A DNA stretch of 64,000 nucleotides from Eriocheir sinensis (GCF_024679095.1 NW_026111781.1:281001-345000); one strand, 5' to 3'; counted from the stretch's first letter, positions 10,600 to 20,489 are shown. Made by a program: numbers and translations. The notes: generated by a model not told the origin, from the letters alone.

Positions 10600-11210
10600 G
10601 CAAAGGAGACAGTTCAAGGGCACAAAAAAGTAAACATTAATAAAAAAGCCCGCTACTCGCTGCTCCTAAAAGAATCCAAAGAGGTGGCCGAAAGATAGGT
10701 CAGTTTCGGGAGGAGAGGTGTCCTGATACCCTCCTCTTGAAAGAGTTCAAGTCGTAGGCAGGAGGAAATACAGATGAAGGAAGATTGTTCCAGAGTTTAC
10801 CAGCGTGAGGGATGAAAGAGTGAAGATGCTGGTTAACTCTTGCATAAGGGGTTTGGACAGTATAGGGATGAGCATGAGTAGAAAGTCGAGTGCAGCGGGG
10901 CCACGGGAGGGGGGGAGGCATGCAGTTAGCAAGTTCAGAAGAGCAGTCAGCGTGGAAATATCGATAGAAGATGGAAAGAGAGGCAACATTGCGGCGGAAT
11001 TTAAGAGGTAGAAGACTATCAGTATGAGGAGGAGAGCTGATGAGACGAAGAGCCTTAGCCTCCACTCTGTCCAGAAGAGCTGTGTGAGTGGAGCCCCCAC
11101 ATGAACCTGATTTCATTACAAACTGTTGTAAAGAATGTTGGCTGCCTCCACATCCAGGCCGACACACAAGGGCAGGACCATGTATCGTGATATGGATTGT
11201 GTTCAGTGCT
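10567..11210 (-). mobile_element. LINE family B, 3' end with poly(A), copy 1
   Basis: The minus-strand frame at 10700-11150 reads ALLDRVEAKALRLISSP, then SLSIFYRYFHADCSSELA, then HSFIPHAGKLWNNLPSSVFP, then NSFKRRVSGHL. This is the carboxy-terminal region after the RT of Jockey-superfamily LINEs (WNxLPxxxF..xFKxxV). The element ends in a poly(A) tail, seen as T's at 10567-10597. Shorter copies lie at 38095-38290 and 40841-41115. It is 5' truncated. Confidence 0.8.
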
Positions 11211-11504
11211 TGATTGGCTCCCTCGCAGACACTCATGTGGGACCACACCTTGCATGCTGGAGTGTTTCTTTGTTATATGCCGTAGATTACCCAGACGCAT
11301 ACGCAACTTGAAACATGGTGTCATCCCTAGGCTCAATAATTTCTTTTGTAGCCACATTAGGATTCCTATTACTAATTGTTTGAGAAGCTTTTGTGTCTTA
11401 ACCGCCCCGTTGTTTTTCTCCTTTCTTACCCTCTTCAATTGAATGAGAGCATGCTTACCCCCCAGCAGATCATAGAAATTACCCTTAGTACTAACTTGTA
11501 AAAT

Positions 11505-12025
11505 GGCAGATAGACATTTAACCCGGTGGTGGTAGCTGCGGGGATCATGTTTCGTAATGGTCCCTCTAAGTGAGAAAAATGAGAAAAAATCGCCCCTCAC
11601 ACAAATCATTTCATAATACGTATATATCAAAGCATTTGTGATCAGATTATGTATCATCTATTTTGGGGGGTTATATCATGGCACAAATTTGGCCCGTCGC
11701 TGCTACACGGTAAAGCCACAAATTTGGCCCGTCACTGCTACACGGTAAAGCCACAAATTTGGCCCGTCACTGCTACACGGTAAAGCCACAAATTTGGCCC
11801 GTCACTGCTACACGGTAAAGCCACAAATTTGGCCCGTCACTGCTACACGGTAAAGCAACAAATTTGGCCCGTCACTGCTACACGGTAAAGCCACAAATTT
11901 GGCCCGTCACTGCTACACGGTAAAGCCACAAATTTGGCCCGTCACTGCTACACGGTAAAGCCACAAATTTGGCCCGTCACTGCTACACGGTAAAGCCACA
12001 AATTTGGCCCGTCGCTGCTTCCGGG
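11505..12025 (-). repeat. 35-bp minisatellite element, array 2, inverted
   Basis: 11690-12025 carries about nine to ten nearly identical copies of the reverse complement of the 1885-2340 unit (GGCCCGTCACTGCTACACGG...). 11505-11690 matches the reverse complement of 2341-2486. Copies here are more uniform than in array 1, consistent with recent expansion or homogenisation. The right end stops within about 45 bp of the mitochondrial cox2 start. Confidence 0.93.
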
Positions 12026-12029
12026 CTAA

Positions 12030-12068
12030 GCTCCTACAAGGAAGAAAACTCTTCTTTTAGAACCAACT
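12030..12068 (+). pseudogene. Possible NUMT trnL2 3' end
   Basis: About 38 bp directly before the cox2 start, including CTCTTCTTTTAGAACCA. It has the position and rough form of the 3' part of mitochondrial tRNA-Leu(UUR), which precedes cox2 in the ancestral pancrustacean order. Too short to be certain. Confidence 0.35.
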
Positions 12069-12277
12069 TATGGCAACATGAGCAGCATACTTAATTAAAC
12101 TTCCAAGACAGAGCTTCTCCTTTCATAGAACAATTAACTTTCTTTCATGACCATATTATATTAGTAATTGTACTAGTAATGGTAACATTTGTAGGCTACA
12201 TAACAGCAACTGTATTTTGTAATATTAACTGCTACATTATACTAGAAAATCCAGCTATTGAAGTAGTAATTTGAACT
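12069..12277 (+). pseudogene. cox2: NUMT: cox2 5' part
   Basis: Starts ATGGCAACATGAGCA (M-A-T-W-A with the invertebrate mitochondrial code, TGA = Trp). It continues SPFMEQLTFFHDH, VMVTFVGYMTA and [11 protein letters not shown], matching the N-terminal transmembrane part of cytochrome c oxidase subunit II. It stops after the IWT codons, where a CR1-like LINE is inserted, and resumes at 13360. In the nuclear code it is interrupted, so it is non-functional mitochondrial DNA in the nucleus. Confidence 0.95.
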
Positions 12278-13359
12278 GGGTCAAGGCGTGGCTTAGCAAT
12301 AGGAAGCAAAGAGTGCAAATCAATGGTAAAAGATCTGACTGGGGATGTGTTACGAGTGGGGTCCCACAAGGTTCGGTATTAGGTCCACTTTTGTTTATTA
12401 TTTATATCAATGACTTAGACACAGGAATTAGTAGTGATGTTTGTAATTGAGTCGGATTTGCAGATGATACCAAGATCGGTAGAGTAATTGAGTCGGATCA
12501 GGACACTAGTATTCTCCAAGGTGAACTCAACAGATTATATGACTGGGCGGATAAATGGCAGATGGAGTTCAATGTAGGGAAGTGCAGTATTCTGAGTGTA
12601 GGTAGGAACAACCCCTCACATAACTATTGCTTAAATGACACTCTCATAAGTAGGTCTGGGTGCGAGAGGGATTTAGGGGTCTTAGTGAGCTCTGATCTCC
12701 GTCCAAGGGCACAATGCATTCAAGCTAGAAATCGAGCTAATAGGGTACTGGGATTTATTTCAAGGAGCGTAAGCAACAGAAGCCCGAAGTCTTCCTCAAA
12801 CTATATTTAGCATTAGTTAGACCTCATCTTGACTATGCGGTTCAGTTCTGGTCACCCTACTATAGAATGGATATCAGAATGTTAGAATCGGTGCAGAGGA
12901 GGATGACTAAGATGATTCAGGGGTTGAGAAACTTGCCATACGAGGAAAGACTCAAACAGTTAAACTTGCATTCTCTAGAAAGGCGAAGGGCATGTGGAGA
13001 CATGATCGAGGTTTATAAATGGATGAAGGGCTTTAATAAGGGAGACATTCATAAGGTTTTGTTGGTAAGAGAACCGGGTAGGACACGAAGTAACGGGTTT
13101 AAACTGGATAAATTCAGATTCAACAGGGACATAGGCAAAAATTGGTTTACTAACAGGGTGGTGGATGAGTGGAATAGGCTTAGCAGTCATGTGGTGAGTG
13201 CCAATACAATTGTCACATTCAAAAATAGACTAGATAAATTCATGGACAGCGATATTAGGTGGGGTTAGATACACGGGAGCTTAGGGTCAAAGGAGCTGCC
13301 TCGTACAGGCCTACCGGCCTCTTGCAGACTCCTGCGTTCTTATGTTCTTATGTTCTTAT
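12278..13359 (+). mobile_element. CR1-like LINE family A inside NUMT cox2
   Basis: A 5'-truncated element beginning in the RT domain. Motifs in order: [20 protein letters not shown], then FADDTKIG, then FNVGKCSILSVGRNNP, then ERDLGVLV, then DYAVQFWSPYYRMDI, then MTKMIQGLRNLPYEERLKQL, then REPGRTRSNGFKLDKF. These are the RT palm motifs and C-terminal region of CR1/L2-type non-LTR retrotransposons. Frameshifts occur near 12450 and 12780. The 3' end is three copies of GTTCTTAT, the octamer tail typical of CR1 elements. Both junctions fall between mitochondrial cox2 bases, with at most a 2-bp ambiguity. Confidence 0.95.
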
Positions 13360-13598
13360 CTCTCCCCGCTTTCATTCTGATTTGTATTGGTCTTCCTTCC
13401 CTCCGATATCTTCTCCATGAAGTCAATAACCCTTCAATAACTCTTAAGACAGTTGGACATCAATGAAGATATGAATACTCAGAGTTTTTACAGGTAGAGT
13501 TTGATTGATACATAGTTCCGTTTAACGAATTAGAAGCCTCAGGATTTTGTCTGTTAGATGTAGATAACCGGACTGTACTCCCAATAAATACCCAAATT
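13360..13598 (+). pseudogene. cox2: NUMT: cox2 middle part
   Basis: Continues the cox2 frame after the [24 protein letters not shown], then RYEYSEFLQVEFD, then YIVPFNELEASGFCLLDVDN and NTQI. TGA is read where Trp is expected. It stops at CCCAAATT, the target-site duplication of the SINE at 13599-13869. Confidence 0.93.
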
Positions 13599-13869
13599 CG
13601 GGCGGGGGCTTCGTGGTGCAGTGGCTAGCACACTCGGCTCACAACCGAGAGAGCCTGGGTTTGATTCCCGGGCGGAGTGGAAAAATTTGGCCTGCTTTTC
13701 CGATACCCTACGCCCCTGTCCACCCAGCAGTGTACCAGGTATTAATCGGGGGTTGTGTCCCGTCTCCTGGGATCTGTTCCCTTCTCCTATAATTCCTTCC
13801 CCTCCTGTCTCTCCCGGCATATGACCACAGATGTTGCGCTGCCCACTAAACAAAACTTTCCAAAACTTT
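13599..13869 (+). mobile_element. tRNA-derived SINE, family A, copy 2
   Basis: Full-length copy with a GTGGTGCAGTGGCTAGCACA head, B-box GGGTTTGATTCCC and the body shared with 2729-2985. It is flanked by CCCAAATT on both sides (13591-13598 and 13870-13877), so the inserted segment is precise. It lies within the cox2 pseudogene, so it jumped after the mitochondrial transfer. Confidence 0.92.
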
Positions 13870-14105
13870 CCCAAATTTTGGTCCTAATTACTGCAGCCAA
13901 AGTCACTCATTCCTGAACCGTCCCATCTCTAGGTATTGAAGCAGATGCAATTCCAGGCCGACTTAATCAATCAAGATTTTAACCGGCCTGGACTATTCTA
14001 CAGGCAGTGTTCAGAAATTTGTGGAGCGAATCACAGATCTATTGTTATTGAAAGAACTTGTATTAACTCATTCTTAAACTAAATTTCTTTATCAATTGAA
14101 ACCTC
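13870..14105 (+). pseudogene. cox2: NUMT: cox2 3' part
   Basis: Reads ILVLITAAKVTHSWTVPSLG, then [10 protein letters not shown], then [11 protein letters not shown] and IVIER. This includes the CuA-binding Cys-x3-Cys-x3-His neighbourhood of subunit II, in the correct order. A few in-frame stops and small deletions are present. No trnK or trnD can be recognised with confidence between here and atp8. Confidence 0.92.
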
Positions 14106-14154
14106 CCCCCTAAACCTTAGCTTAATTATTGAGGTGATCCTATTCATTCTTTAT

Positions 14155-14275
14155 GAATTCCTTAATTATGCCACAACTTTCTTTTACTCCTAAGATTCCT
14201 CCTAGTCTTTATATTTAATATGAAACCTTTTTCTAAAATTAGCTTTTTGCCCCACAACAGAAAAACTTCAATTTC
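14155..14275 (+). pseudogene. atp8: NUMT: atp8
   Basis: Short AT-rich stretch between cox2 and atp6. It has an I-P start followed by a hydrophobic run (FLLLLRFLLVFIFNMKP), as expected for ATP synthase subunit 8, a poorly conserved protein. The call rests largely on its position in the conserved gene order. Confidence 0.6.
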
Positions 14276-14284
14276 TCAATCTTG

Positions 14285-15045
14285 AAAATTATAATTAATA
14301 TTCTCCATCTTTGAACCTTCTCCAAGAATCTTCAACTTGTCAGTAAAGTGAATTTCCACTATCTTGACGGTGTTGCTGCCTCACTGAGCTTCTCGCTGAT
14401 CCTTGTCTGGGAGAAAAATGATTTGAACTCTTCATAAAGAATTGAAAGCTCCTTTACAGCCTTCCCATAATGGCTCCTCTGTGTTATTTGTTGCCTTGTT
14501 CAGACTAATTGTCTTTAATAATTTTAAGGACTTTTCTCCTGTATGCGTTTAGTAGATCTGGGCACATAATGACACACCACTATCTCCTCCACTGTGAGTC
14601 ATAACGTTGGGATGGCTCAAACACACCAAACATGTGTTTAGTAGGTCTGGGCACATAATGACACACCAATATCTCCTCCACTGTGAGTCATAACGTTGGG
14701 ATGGCTCAACACACCAAACATGTGTTTAATCTCCTCCACTGTGAGTCATAACGTTGGGATGGCTCAAACACACCAAACATGTATTTGGCCATTTAGTTCC
14801 CCAAGCTTTGCCTTGATGCCTTTTATTGTGAAACCATTACAAACACAGTAATTCGTACTTTAGCAGTAACGCGTCTGGTGGTCACCTACTTCTAACTTTG
14901 TTAGGAAGTACTGGAACATCTCTCTCTATTTAATCCTTTTATGTGCTCAAATACTCCTTATAATTTTAGACTCTGCCGTTGCAATTATTCAGTCCTATGT
15001 ATTTGCAGTTTTAAGAAGTCTTTATACTAGAGAAATTAACTGGTG
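14285..15045 (+). pseudogene. atp6: NUMT: atp6 with internal tandem triplication
   Basis: Blocks of ATP synthase subunit a are in order: INIFSIFEPSPRIFNLSVKW near 14295, [18 protein letters not shown] near 14500, WLKHTKHVFGHLVPQ near 14750, [17 protein letters not shown] near 14880, and [20 protein letters not shown] near 14975. Between 14548 and 14790 an approximately 88-bp segment of the gene (GGGCACATAATGACACACCA to CACACCAAACATGT) is repeated nearly three times. Numerous stops and frameshifts make it non-coding. Confidence 0.93.
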
Positions 15046-15099
15046 CCATCATTCCATGGTTTTCAGCCCCATCACCTAGTAGCCATGACTGCTTACTGG
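15046..15099 (+). pseudogene. cox3: NUMT: cox3 5' end
   Basis: The first bases of cox3 (CATCATTCCATGGTTTTCAG, then CTAGTAGCCATGACTGCTTA) correspond to the HPFHLVD...GAMTAVTG start of cytochrome oxidase subunit III. The sequence is interrupted at CTTACTGG by a hAT-like element and resumes at 15685. Confidence 0.75.
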
Positions 15100-15684
15100 C
15101 AGAGGTGGGCGCGGTACTGAAAAATCAGCAGTGCGGCTGTGGTAGTGCGGTACTTTTTCCGGAGTGGTGCGGTCCCATTTTTTTCTTTCCCAGTGTGGTA
15201 CGCAGTGTGCGGTACTGCGGTAGTGGTAGTCAAAATAAAAAAATACTTGAGTGGCTACCCTGGCTATCCAAACAAAGGAAACATGCTTAAAATAAAGAAT
15301 GAAACATCTGCCGGCACCACGGATGGGTCCAGGGTTGAAATGTCCGGCACCGCGCGAGTTAAGGAAGACTGGCAGCGAGGTAGTTTAGTCTGTCTATTTA
15401 GTATTTAATTTTGAACAATAATTGAAAAGTCAGAATGATTGAATCACTGATTCTGATGACTGATTGAGTCCGATTCACTGCAAAAAAAAAGTTTTCTGTG
15501 AGCAGCAGCAGCAGCAGCATGCCGCCGCGTGGTAAATGCCGTCTTTGATAGTTTTCAAAGTATTGCAGGATTTTTTAGTATGGTCTGCGGTAGTGCATTA
15601 TTTTTATAAATTTTGTGGTATTGCTGTTGTGCAGTACTTTTTTTGTGGTACTGCCGCACTAAGTACCGCACTTGCCCACCTCTG
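15100..15684. mobile_element. hAT-like MITE with 8-bp target duplication
   Basis: Starts CAGAGGTGGGCGCGGTACTG and ends with the inverted match AGTACCGCACTTGCCCACCTCTG. It is flanked by CTTACTGG (15092-15099) and CTTACCGG (15685-15692), an 8-bp target duplication with one change, inside cox3 pseudogene sequence. CAG-GGTGGGCA-type ends with 8-bp duplications identify the hAT superfamily. The ends repeat words such as GTGCGGTACT and GCGGTAGTG. There is no transposase frame, so it is non-autonomous. Confidence 0.92.
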
Positions 15685-16556
15685 CTTACCGGCTCTGTTA
15701 TGCCACCGGCTTAGTGACATGATTTCACCAGCATAATATAAATCTCCTTATCATGAGATTTGTTGTTGCCACTTACTAATGCCAGATATTGAAGGCAGAT
15801 ACTGAAGGCACTTATCAAGGATCTTGTACCAAAGGTCTCTGTTGAGGTATAATTTGTTGTTGCCACTTTACTAATGGCCAGATATTGAAGGCACTCATCA
15901 AGGATCTTGTACCAAAGGTCTCTGTTGAGGTATAATTTGTTGTTGCCACTTTACTAATGGCCAGATACTGAAGGCACTTATCAAGGATCTTGTACCAAAG
16001 GTCTCTGTTGAGGTATAATTTGTTGTTGCCACTTTACTAATGGCCAGATACTGAAGGCACTTATCAAGGATCTTGTACCAAAGGTCTCCGTTGAGGTATA
16101 ATCTTATTTATTGTGTCAGAAGTTTTCTTATCTTACTTTTGAGCCTTTTTCCATAGAAGACTGATGTCCCCCACAGAAGAAATTGGTATACATTGACCCC
16201 CTCTTGGCATCCAACCTTTTAATCCTTTTCAAACTTCCCTCTTAAATACTACAAGCCTTCTTCAGTAACATGAGCCCACCACGAGAAGCTCCCAAGCCAT
16301 CCCAAGACTCGGCCCAGCTATTATTCTAGGGATTTATTTCACAATAGTACTTGAAGAATATATTGAAGCTTCCCTTACTATTCAGTATTTGGCTCCACAT
16401 TCTTGGTTGTGACTGGCCTGCATGGCATTATTGGAACCTCTTCCTTACTAGTAGTCTGCTTTATGTGGCTTTATAAATGCTCTGCACACCATTTGAAGCT
16501 GATGCTTCATTTTGTTCATGTTCTTTGATTATTTTTATACATTTTCATTTATTGAT
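15685..16556 (+). pseudogene. cox3: NUMT: cox3 with four-fold internal repeat
   Basis: Resumes cox3: WFHQHNINLL near 15720, LFIVSEVF near 16110, EEIG...PPLGIQPFNPF near 16190, SPPREAPKPSQDSAQL near 16275, TGLHGIIGTSSLLVVCFMWL near 16420 and the terminal His-rich block near 16490. From 15759 to 16102 an approximately 83-bp piece of the gene (TTTGTTGTTGCCACTTTACT to GTCTCTGTTGAGGTATAA) is present four times in tandem. It carries many stops in either genetic code. Confidence 0.95.
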
Positions 16557-16622
16557 GAGGAGGATAATTTTTTTTAATATAACAGGTATATCTGACTTCC
16601 AATCAGAAAGTTTAATTTTTTG
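16557..16622 (+). pseudogene. trnG: NUMT: trnG
   Basis: Mitochondrial tRNA-Gly-like sequence with anticodon loop CTTCCAATCAG (anticodon TCC), in the canonical position between cox3 and nad3. Confidence 0.75.
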
Positions 16623-16975
16623 AAAAAAAGATTTTTACAATGTTGATAATTTCAATTATACTTTATCATCCCTACATAGTTATAACTTTAGCAACTTTAC
16701 TTCCTAAAAAACAATTGTAGATGGAGAAAACCTCCTGTATGAATGTGTATTTGAGCCCAAAGGGTTTACCCTTCTCTTTGTGATTCTTTATAATTGCCGG
16801 AATTTTCTTAATTTTGATGTATAGATTACTTTACCTATCGCTTCAAACTTTAAATCTGACTAACATTTTTTCTTGATTCTTTAGCGGTCCAATCTTTCTG
16901 TTTATTCTCTTACTTGCTCTTATTATGAGTGACCGCAGAGAGCCTTAGAATGATCTTAATAAAGAGCAATGCCAT
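16623..16975 (+). pseudogene. nad3: NUMT: nad3
   Basis: Contains DGENL...ECVFEPKG, then PFSL.FFIIAGIFLILM and a C-terminal hydrophobic segment, in the order of NADH dehydrogenase subunit 3, directly after trnG. Frameshifts and internal stops are present. Confidence 0.85.
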
Positions 16976-17282
16976 GATGTGTGAGTTGCATTCATAAAGA
17001 GTTTTTTGAGCTGGTTTTACCAATTAGAAAGCCAATAATTGCGTTTTATAGTTTGGACCTAAATTTTAGACTCTAGTCAAACCCAAAAGAGGTGAATCAC
17101 TGTTAAATTAAGTTATTGCCAAGAGGAATATGATGCCAGAAGCTTCTAACTTTTTCCTAAGTGGTTAATTAAACTCCGTGTATATTCCTTGCTAATTATT
17201 TCTCGTCTACACCTAGCGTTAAATTGACTTCTTTTACACACGGCAGTTTAACGCATAAACCACCAAAATAAGTTTTTGAAGT
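16976..17282 (+). pseudogene. NUMT: tRNA cluster A-R-N-S1-E-F
   Basis: A run of mitochondrial tRNA relics in ancestral pancrustacean order: trnA (loop GAGTTGCATTC near 16985), trnR (near 17060), trnN (loop ATCACTGTTAAA near 17095), trnS1 (CTTCTAACTTTTTCC near 17145), a poorly preserved trnE stretch, and a minus-strand trnF near 17255 (AAGTTTTTGAAGTTTAAAC). Individual limits are uncertain. Confidence 0.75.
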
Positions 17283-17400
17283 TTAAACTTCGCCCAAACA
17301 TTGTAAACCAATAATGGAGAGATTTATAAAAACTTCAGGAAAAAATGAGACCCTTTATCTCAAATTCCCAAGATTAATATCTTTTTAAACTATTTTCTGA
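17283..17400 (+). pseudogene. NUMT: trnT 3' part (+) and trnP (-)
   Basis: TGTAAACCAATAATGGAGAG is the anticodon arm and 3' half of mitochondrial tRNA-Thr. It is followed by a minus-strand tRNA-Pro (reverse complement of TTCCCAAGATTAATATC...TTTTCTGA, loop CTTGGGAA). trnF is joined directly to trnT, so nad5, trnH, nad4 and nad4L have been lost. About 40 bp that follow may be a nad6 remnant. Confidence 0.7.
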
Positions 17401-17439
17401 TCAATTTTACTTCATTTAAACCCTTCTATTTCTTTAAAT

Positions 17440-17786
17440 TTATACAAAACAAAAACAAAATATTTTGAATCTATCAAAAAATAAATAATTGATAGATAAG
17501 TTTTTGAAGGCAAGTTTATGACATCGTAAGCGAGACAATGTCCCCCGTACTCACACAAACCCAAAAGTACTATCACCCTCTTAAAATAAAATATTACCCT
17601 AAATGGTCTTCTGTGTACCTACAAAAAAAATCACACTTAACACCCTTATCAATAGAATTCTTGCATATTCAGCTGTAAAAATGAAAGCAAACCCAGCAGC
17701 CCCATAATTAAACCAGGAAACTAACCCAGACTCCCCCTCAGCAAAGTCAAATGGGGTCCAGTTAGTTTCCGCCAAACAAAGCCTCT
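17440..17786 (-). pseudogene. nad1: NUMT: nad1 3' half
   Basis: On the minus strand this reads [20 protein letters not shown], then [19 protein letters not shown], then VRGTLSRLRCHKL, then NLSINYLFF. These are the conserved quinone-site loop and C terminus of NADH dehydrogenase subunit 1. Minus orientation is correct for the mitochondrial order. nad6, cob and trnS2, which normally separate it from trnP, are missing. The sequence ends at 17786, where a dispersed nuclear repeat begins. Confidence 0.93.
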
Positions 17787-18045
17787 ATGAAAGCCTTATT
17801 AAATGCGTGTTTCTCTTCAAGGTGCAGAGGAAGGGTTAAACTACCACCAGGGTTCATTGTGTTCCCCTCTGTGTGGCCAAAGGTACAGTCTTAGGCCATG
17901 TAGTAATGGTGGACACACCACTGTTACTGTGTGTAGACAACTCCCTTGTTCATTGTGTTCCCCTCTGTGTGGCCAAAGGTACAGTCTTAGGCCATGTAGT
18001 AATGGTGGACACAGCACTGTTACTGTGTGTAGACAACTTCCTTAG
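17787..18045 (+). repeat. Dispersed repeat family R plus a 95-bp duplication
   Basis: 17787-17850 (CCTCTATGAAAGCCTTATTA, GGTGCAGAGGAAGGGTTAAA, CTACCACCAGGG) is a member of the family amplified at 25400-26040. 17855-18043 holds two copies of a 95-bp unit (TTCATTGTGTTCCCCTCTGT to GTGTGTAGACAACTCCCTTG). Confidence 0.85.
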
Positions 18046-18194
18046 TTAGTTTACCCTGGATGTTGGTGAAGGCACAGCCGCAGGCCATGTAGCTGTGTGG
18101 CGTTAAGCCTCATCCCCCTGATTTGGTTTGTCCTGGCTTTGTTTACTTTGTTATTTATAGTTTTATTAAAGAGTGATGTATGTATGTATGTATG

Positions 18195-19458
18195 CAGTGG
18201 TGGGACTCAATTTTTTAAGAACAGGTTCTCTCACTCCTGGACTGGCTAACAATGGGTTCTATCACAGTCGCTAGAAGCAAACCATGATGCTGGTTGGCCC
18301 GACATAGTGCAAAGATTGATCTTTGGGTTGCTACAGTCTAGCAAGTGAAATTATTGATTTTAGTTATTTTTCCAACTTTAAAAAAAAAGTCCAAATTCCT
18401 AATGGTTAAAGCTTAATTAATGCTGAGCGGACAGTATATGCTTAGTGACTATTAAAATGTTTGGGTTGTTGCAAATGTTATTATCCATTAGACTATAACC
18501 AGTTGTGATAATGTTGTGCTAACATTTTTATAGCCACTGTTTGCAATTATAAAATATTTATTTTCTGTGCTTCAAAACTCTTTTAATTAGTTTATTAGTA
18601 ATGCTTATTTTTTTAAATATTTTTGTGCATCTTATTAAGCAACCTTTACTTGGTAATATATCAGTTTATAGTAGAAATGTGTTTGAATTCTGCATTTACC
18701 TAACATGTTGCCTTCTGGAAAAGGAAAATATTAAGGAAAATGCTTCAGCTTAAGTCTTTTAGTCATGATCTTTCAGCCTTGCCTCTTCCACTTTGTTCTA
18801 TTTTCCATCAGCACGACAATGTTGTCAATATACGATTGATCAGAATGCATCAATAGTCTATTGGGCTTATTTTGTGTCTCGGCCCTATGCCTATATATTT
18901 ATAGATTCAAACGGTTATCAAAGTGATCTTGACATATTTAAGATCACCATTCCTTACGCCGTGATGCGTGACTACAGAAAATAATGGTTTCAGCCTCAAA
19001 AAAATAAAATAAAATAAAATCCAACCAGCTACAGTGGTCTGAAGATCATTATGAGCCCTGGGGAGGTCCTGTGAGGTTATCACAGGCGTGACAGCTGGCC
19101 TGTCTTCAGGAAGACACAGGTGTGACAGCTGGTTGCCGTGAAGTAAACAAAACCAGCTGGCAGCGGTTGCTGTCGGTGTAGCCTTTGTAACGGCGCTCTC
19201 GTTGGAATCGGTGATGCCACATTGGTCTTGAACCCGTGTTCGGCTCCACCCGACATCCAGTCTGGTTTTAGTCGTGTTTTTGACTCTCAAAAGCCAGCAA
19301 CAGATCTGTGAGGGGTTTACCAAAATAAGTTATAAGTAAAAGGTGTTCATGGGGGGAAAATTGAGAACCCCTGATTTAAGCTGACAGTAACAACCGCTTC
19401 TCAGGATTAAAGAAATTCCAAGAACAGGTTCTTGCGAACCGGCTGAATCCCATCACTG
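18195..19458. mobile_element. hAT-like non-autonomous element, 1.26 kb
   Basis: Begins CAGTGGTGGGACTCA with AAGAACAGGTTCTC just inside, and ends AAGAACAGGTTCTTGCG...CCCATCACTG, the inverted counterpart. TATGTATG borders both sides (18187-18194 and 19459-19466), an 8-bp target duplication, though the site is itself a short TATG repeat. The internal sequence is AT-rich with a few short ORFs and no transposase signature. Confidence 0.88.
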
Positions 19459-19489
19459 TATGTATGTATATAACTAGGATGTCAACAAT

Positions 19490-19735
19490 TCCTCCTATTC
19501 ATGTTCTGAAATGCCGAAATTTACTCTTTTCTCCACTCCAACGTGACCTCTGCGTGTAACCAAACACGAGAAATTAATCAAGACAAGGGAAGTTTTGCCG
19601 GTGCTGGGTACCAAACCCACGACCATCGATCAGATAGCCACTCCTTCACCAGTCGGCCAAAGAGGTGCCCCCCCCCTGGCAGAGGGAGTTATGGGAGGCT
19701 GCTGGCCCATCAGGCTTAGTCGCCGCGGCAATACA
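19490..19735 (-). mobile_element. tRNA-derived SINE, family B, copy 1
   Basis: On the minus strand this reads CACCTCTTTGGCCGACTGGT, then GTGGGTTTGGTACCCAG (a decayed B box), then GTCTTGATTAATTTCTCGTG. It matches 43540-43705 on the plus strand over its length. The homopolymer near 19670 is a C-run variant. Confidence 0.75.
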
Positions 19736-20480
19736 ATTGTTTTGACCTCTTCCGCTGTGCATCACTCTTTGGGTGGTGCTTCTTCACATAGTTACTCAGT
19801 CATAGTTAAATTTGGGTTCCGCCATGCGCAGATCATGATGGGACAAACCACATGAGGGGGCGAGACTCAACGCCACACCGGGTAGACATGGCAGGCAGGG
19901 TGAAGCTCCCGTGGGTACACTCACCAAAAACTTCTCCATGCATTCTGAGATACACAGACCAACACTTTTGAGACACTCCTCCCAGTGTGTCAGCCTTGTG
20001 TACTCCTGCTCTTGTGAAGGTGCCAGGGACTCGGTATTAGGACATATGCACTGCTGAGGCTTGTCGCTTCAAAGCATTGTGCTGTGCTGGGAAGATATCA
20101 CTTACGTATCCATAATATAATAATTGGTTGTGCTGATAATTCCTCATCATATAGGTGTTTTTTTTCCCATACGTAATATGCTGTCATTCTGGTGGTAAGT
20201 ACGGTGGCAGGCACACCCCCTCATACTCTTGCCTGGCCAAGTAACAGCCAATCATTGCACTGGAGGAGTAAGCTTGCTTCTGCCTTGCCAGTGCTCAGGA
20301 TTGCATGAAAACATTATCTGTTCACCTCAAATCAACATGAAGTATTAACTGAAAGATAAAGCTTCACCTGAAGAACTACTTCTGTGGTGCCCCGCATGGT
20401 GCTTCATCTACAAACACAGACGCAGTAACATCACCTGACCCAGTACAAACATCACAAATAAATAAGGAAGACGAAAGCGA
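19736..20480. other. No recognised feature
   Basis: Mixed-composition sequence without recognised gene, repeat or RNA. Confidence 0.4.
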
Positions 20481-20489
20481 CATAGAACG

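Noticed and set aside
13599..13700. Functional nuclear tRNA gene
   Set aside because: A and B boxes are present, but the sequence is the head of a 270-bp SINE with target duplications, and no cloverleaf with a proper acceptor stem is formed.
12030..17786. Contaminating or misassembled mitochondrial contig
   Set aside because: Nuclear LINE, SINE and hAT-like insertions, frame-breaking mutations, internal tandem repeats and ordered deletions all argue for an old nuclear copy.
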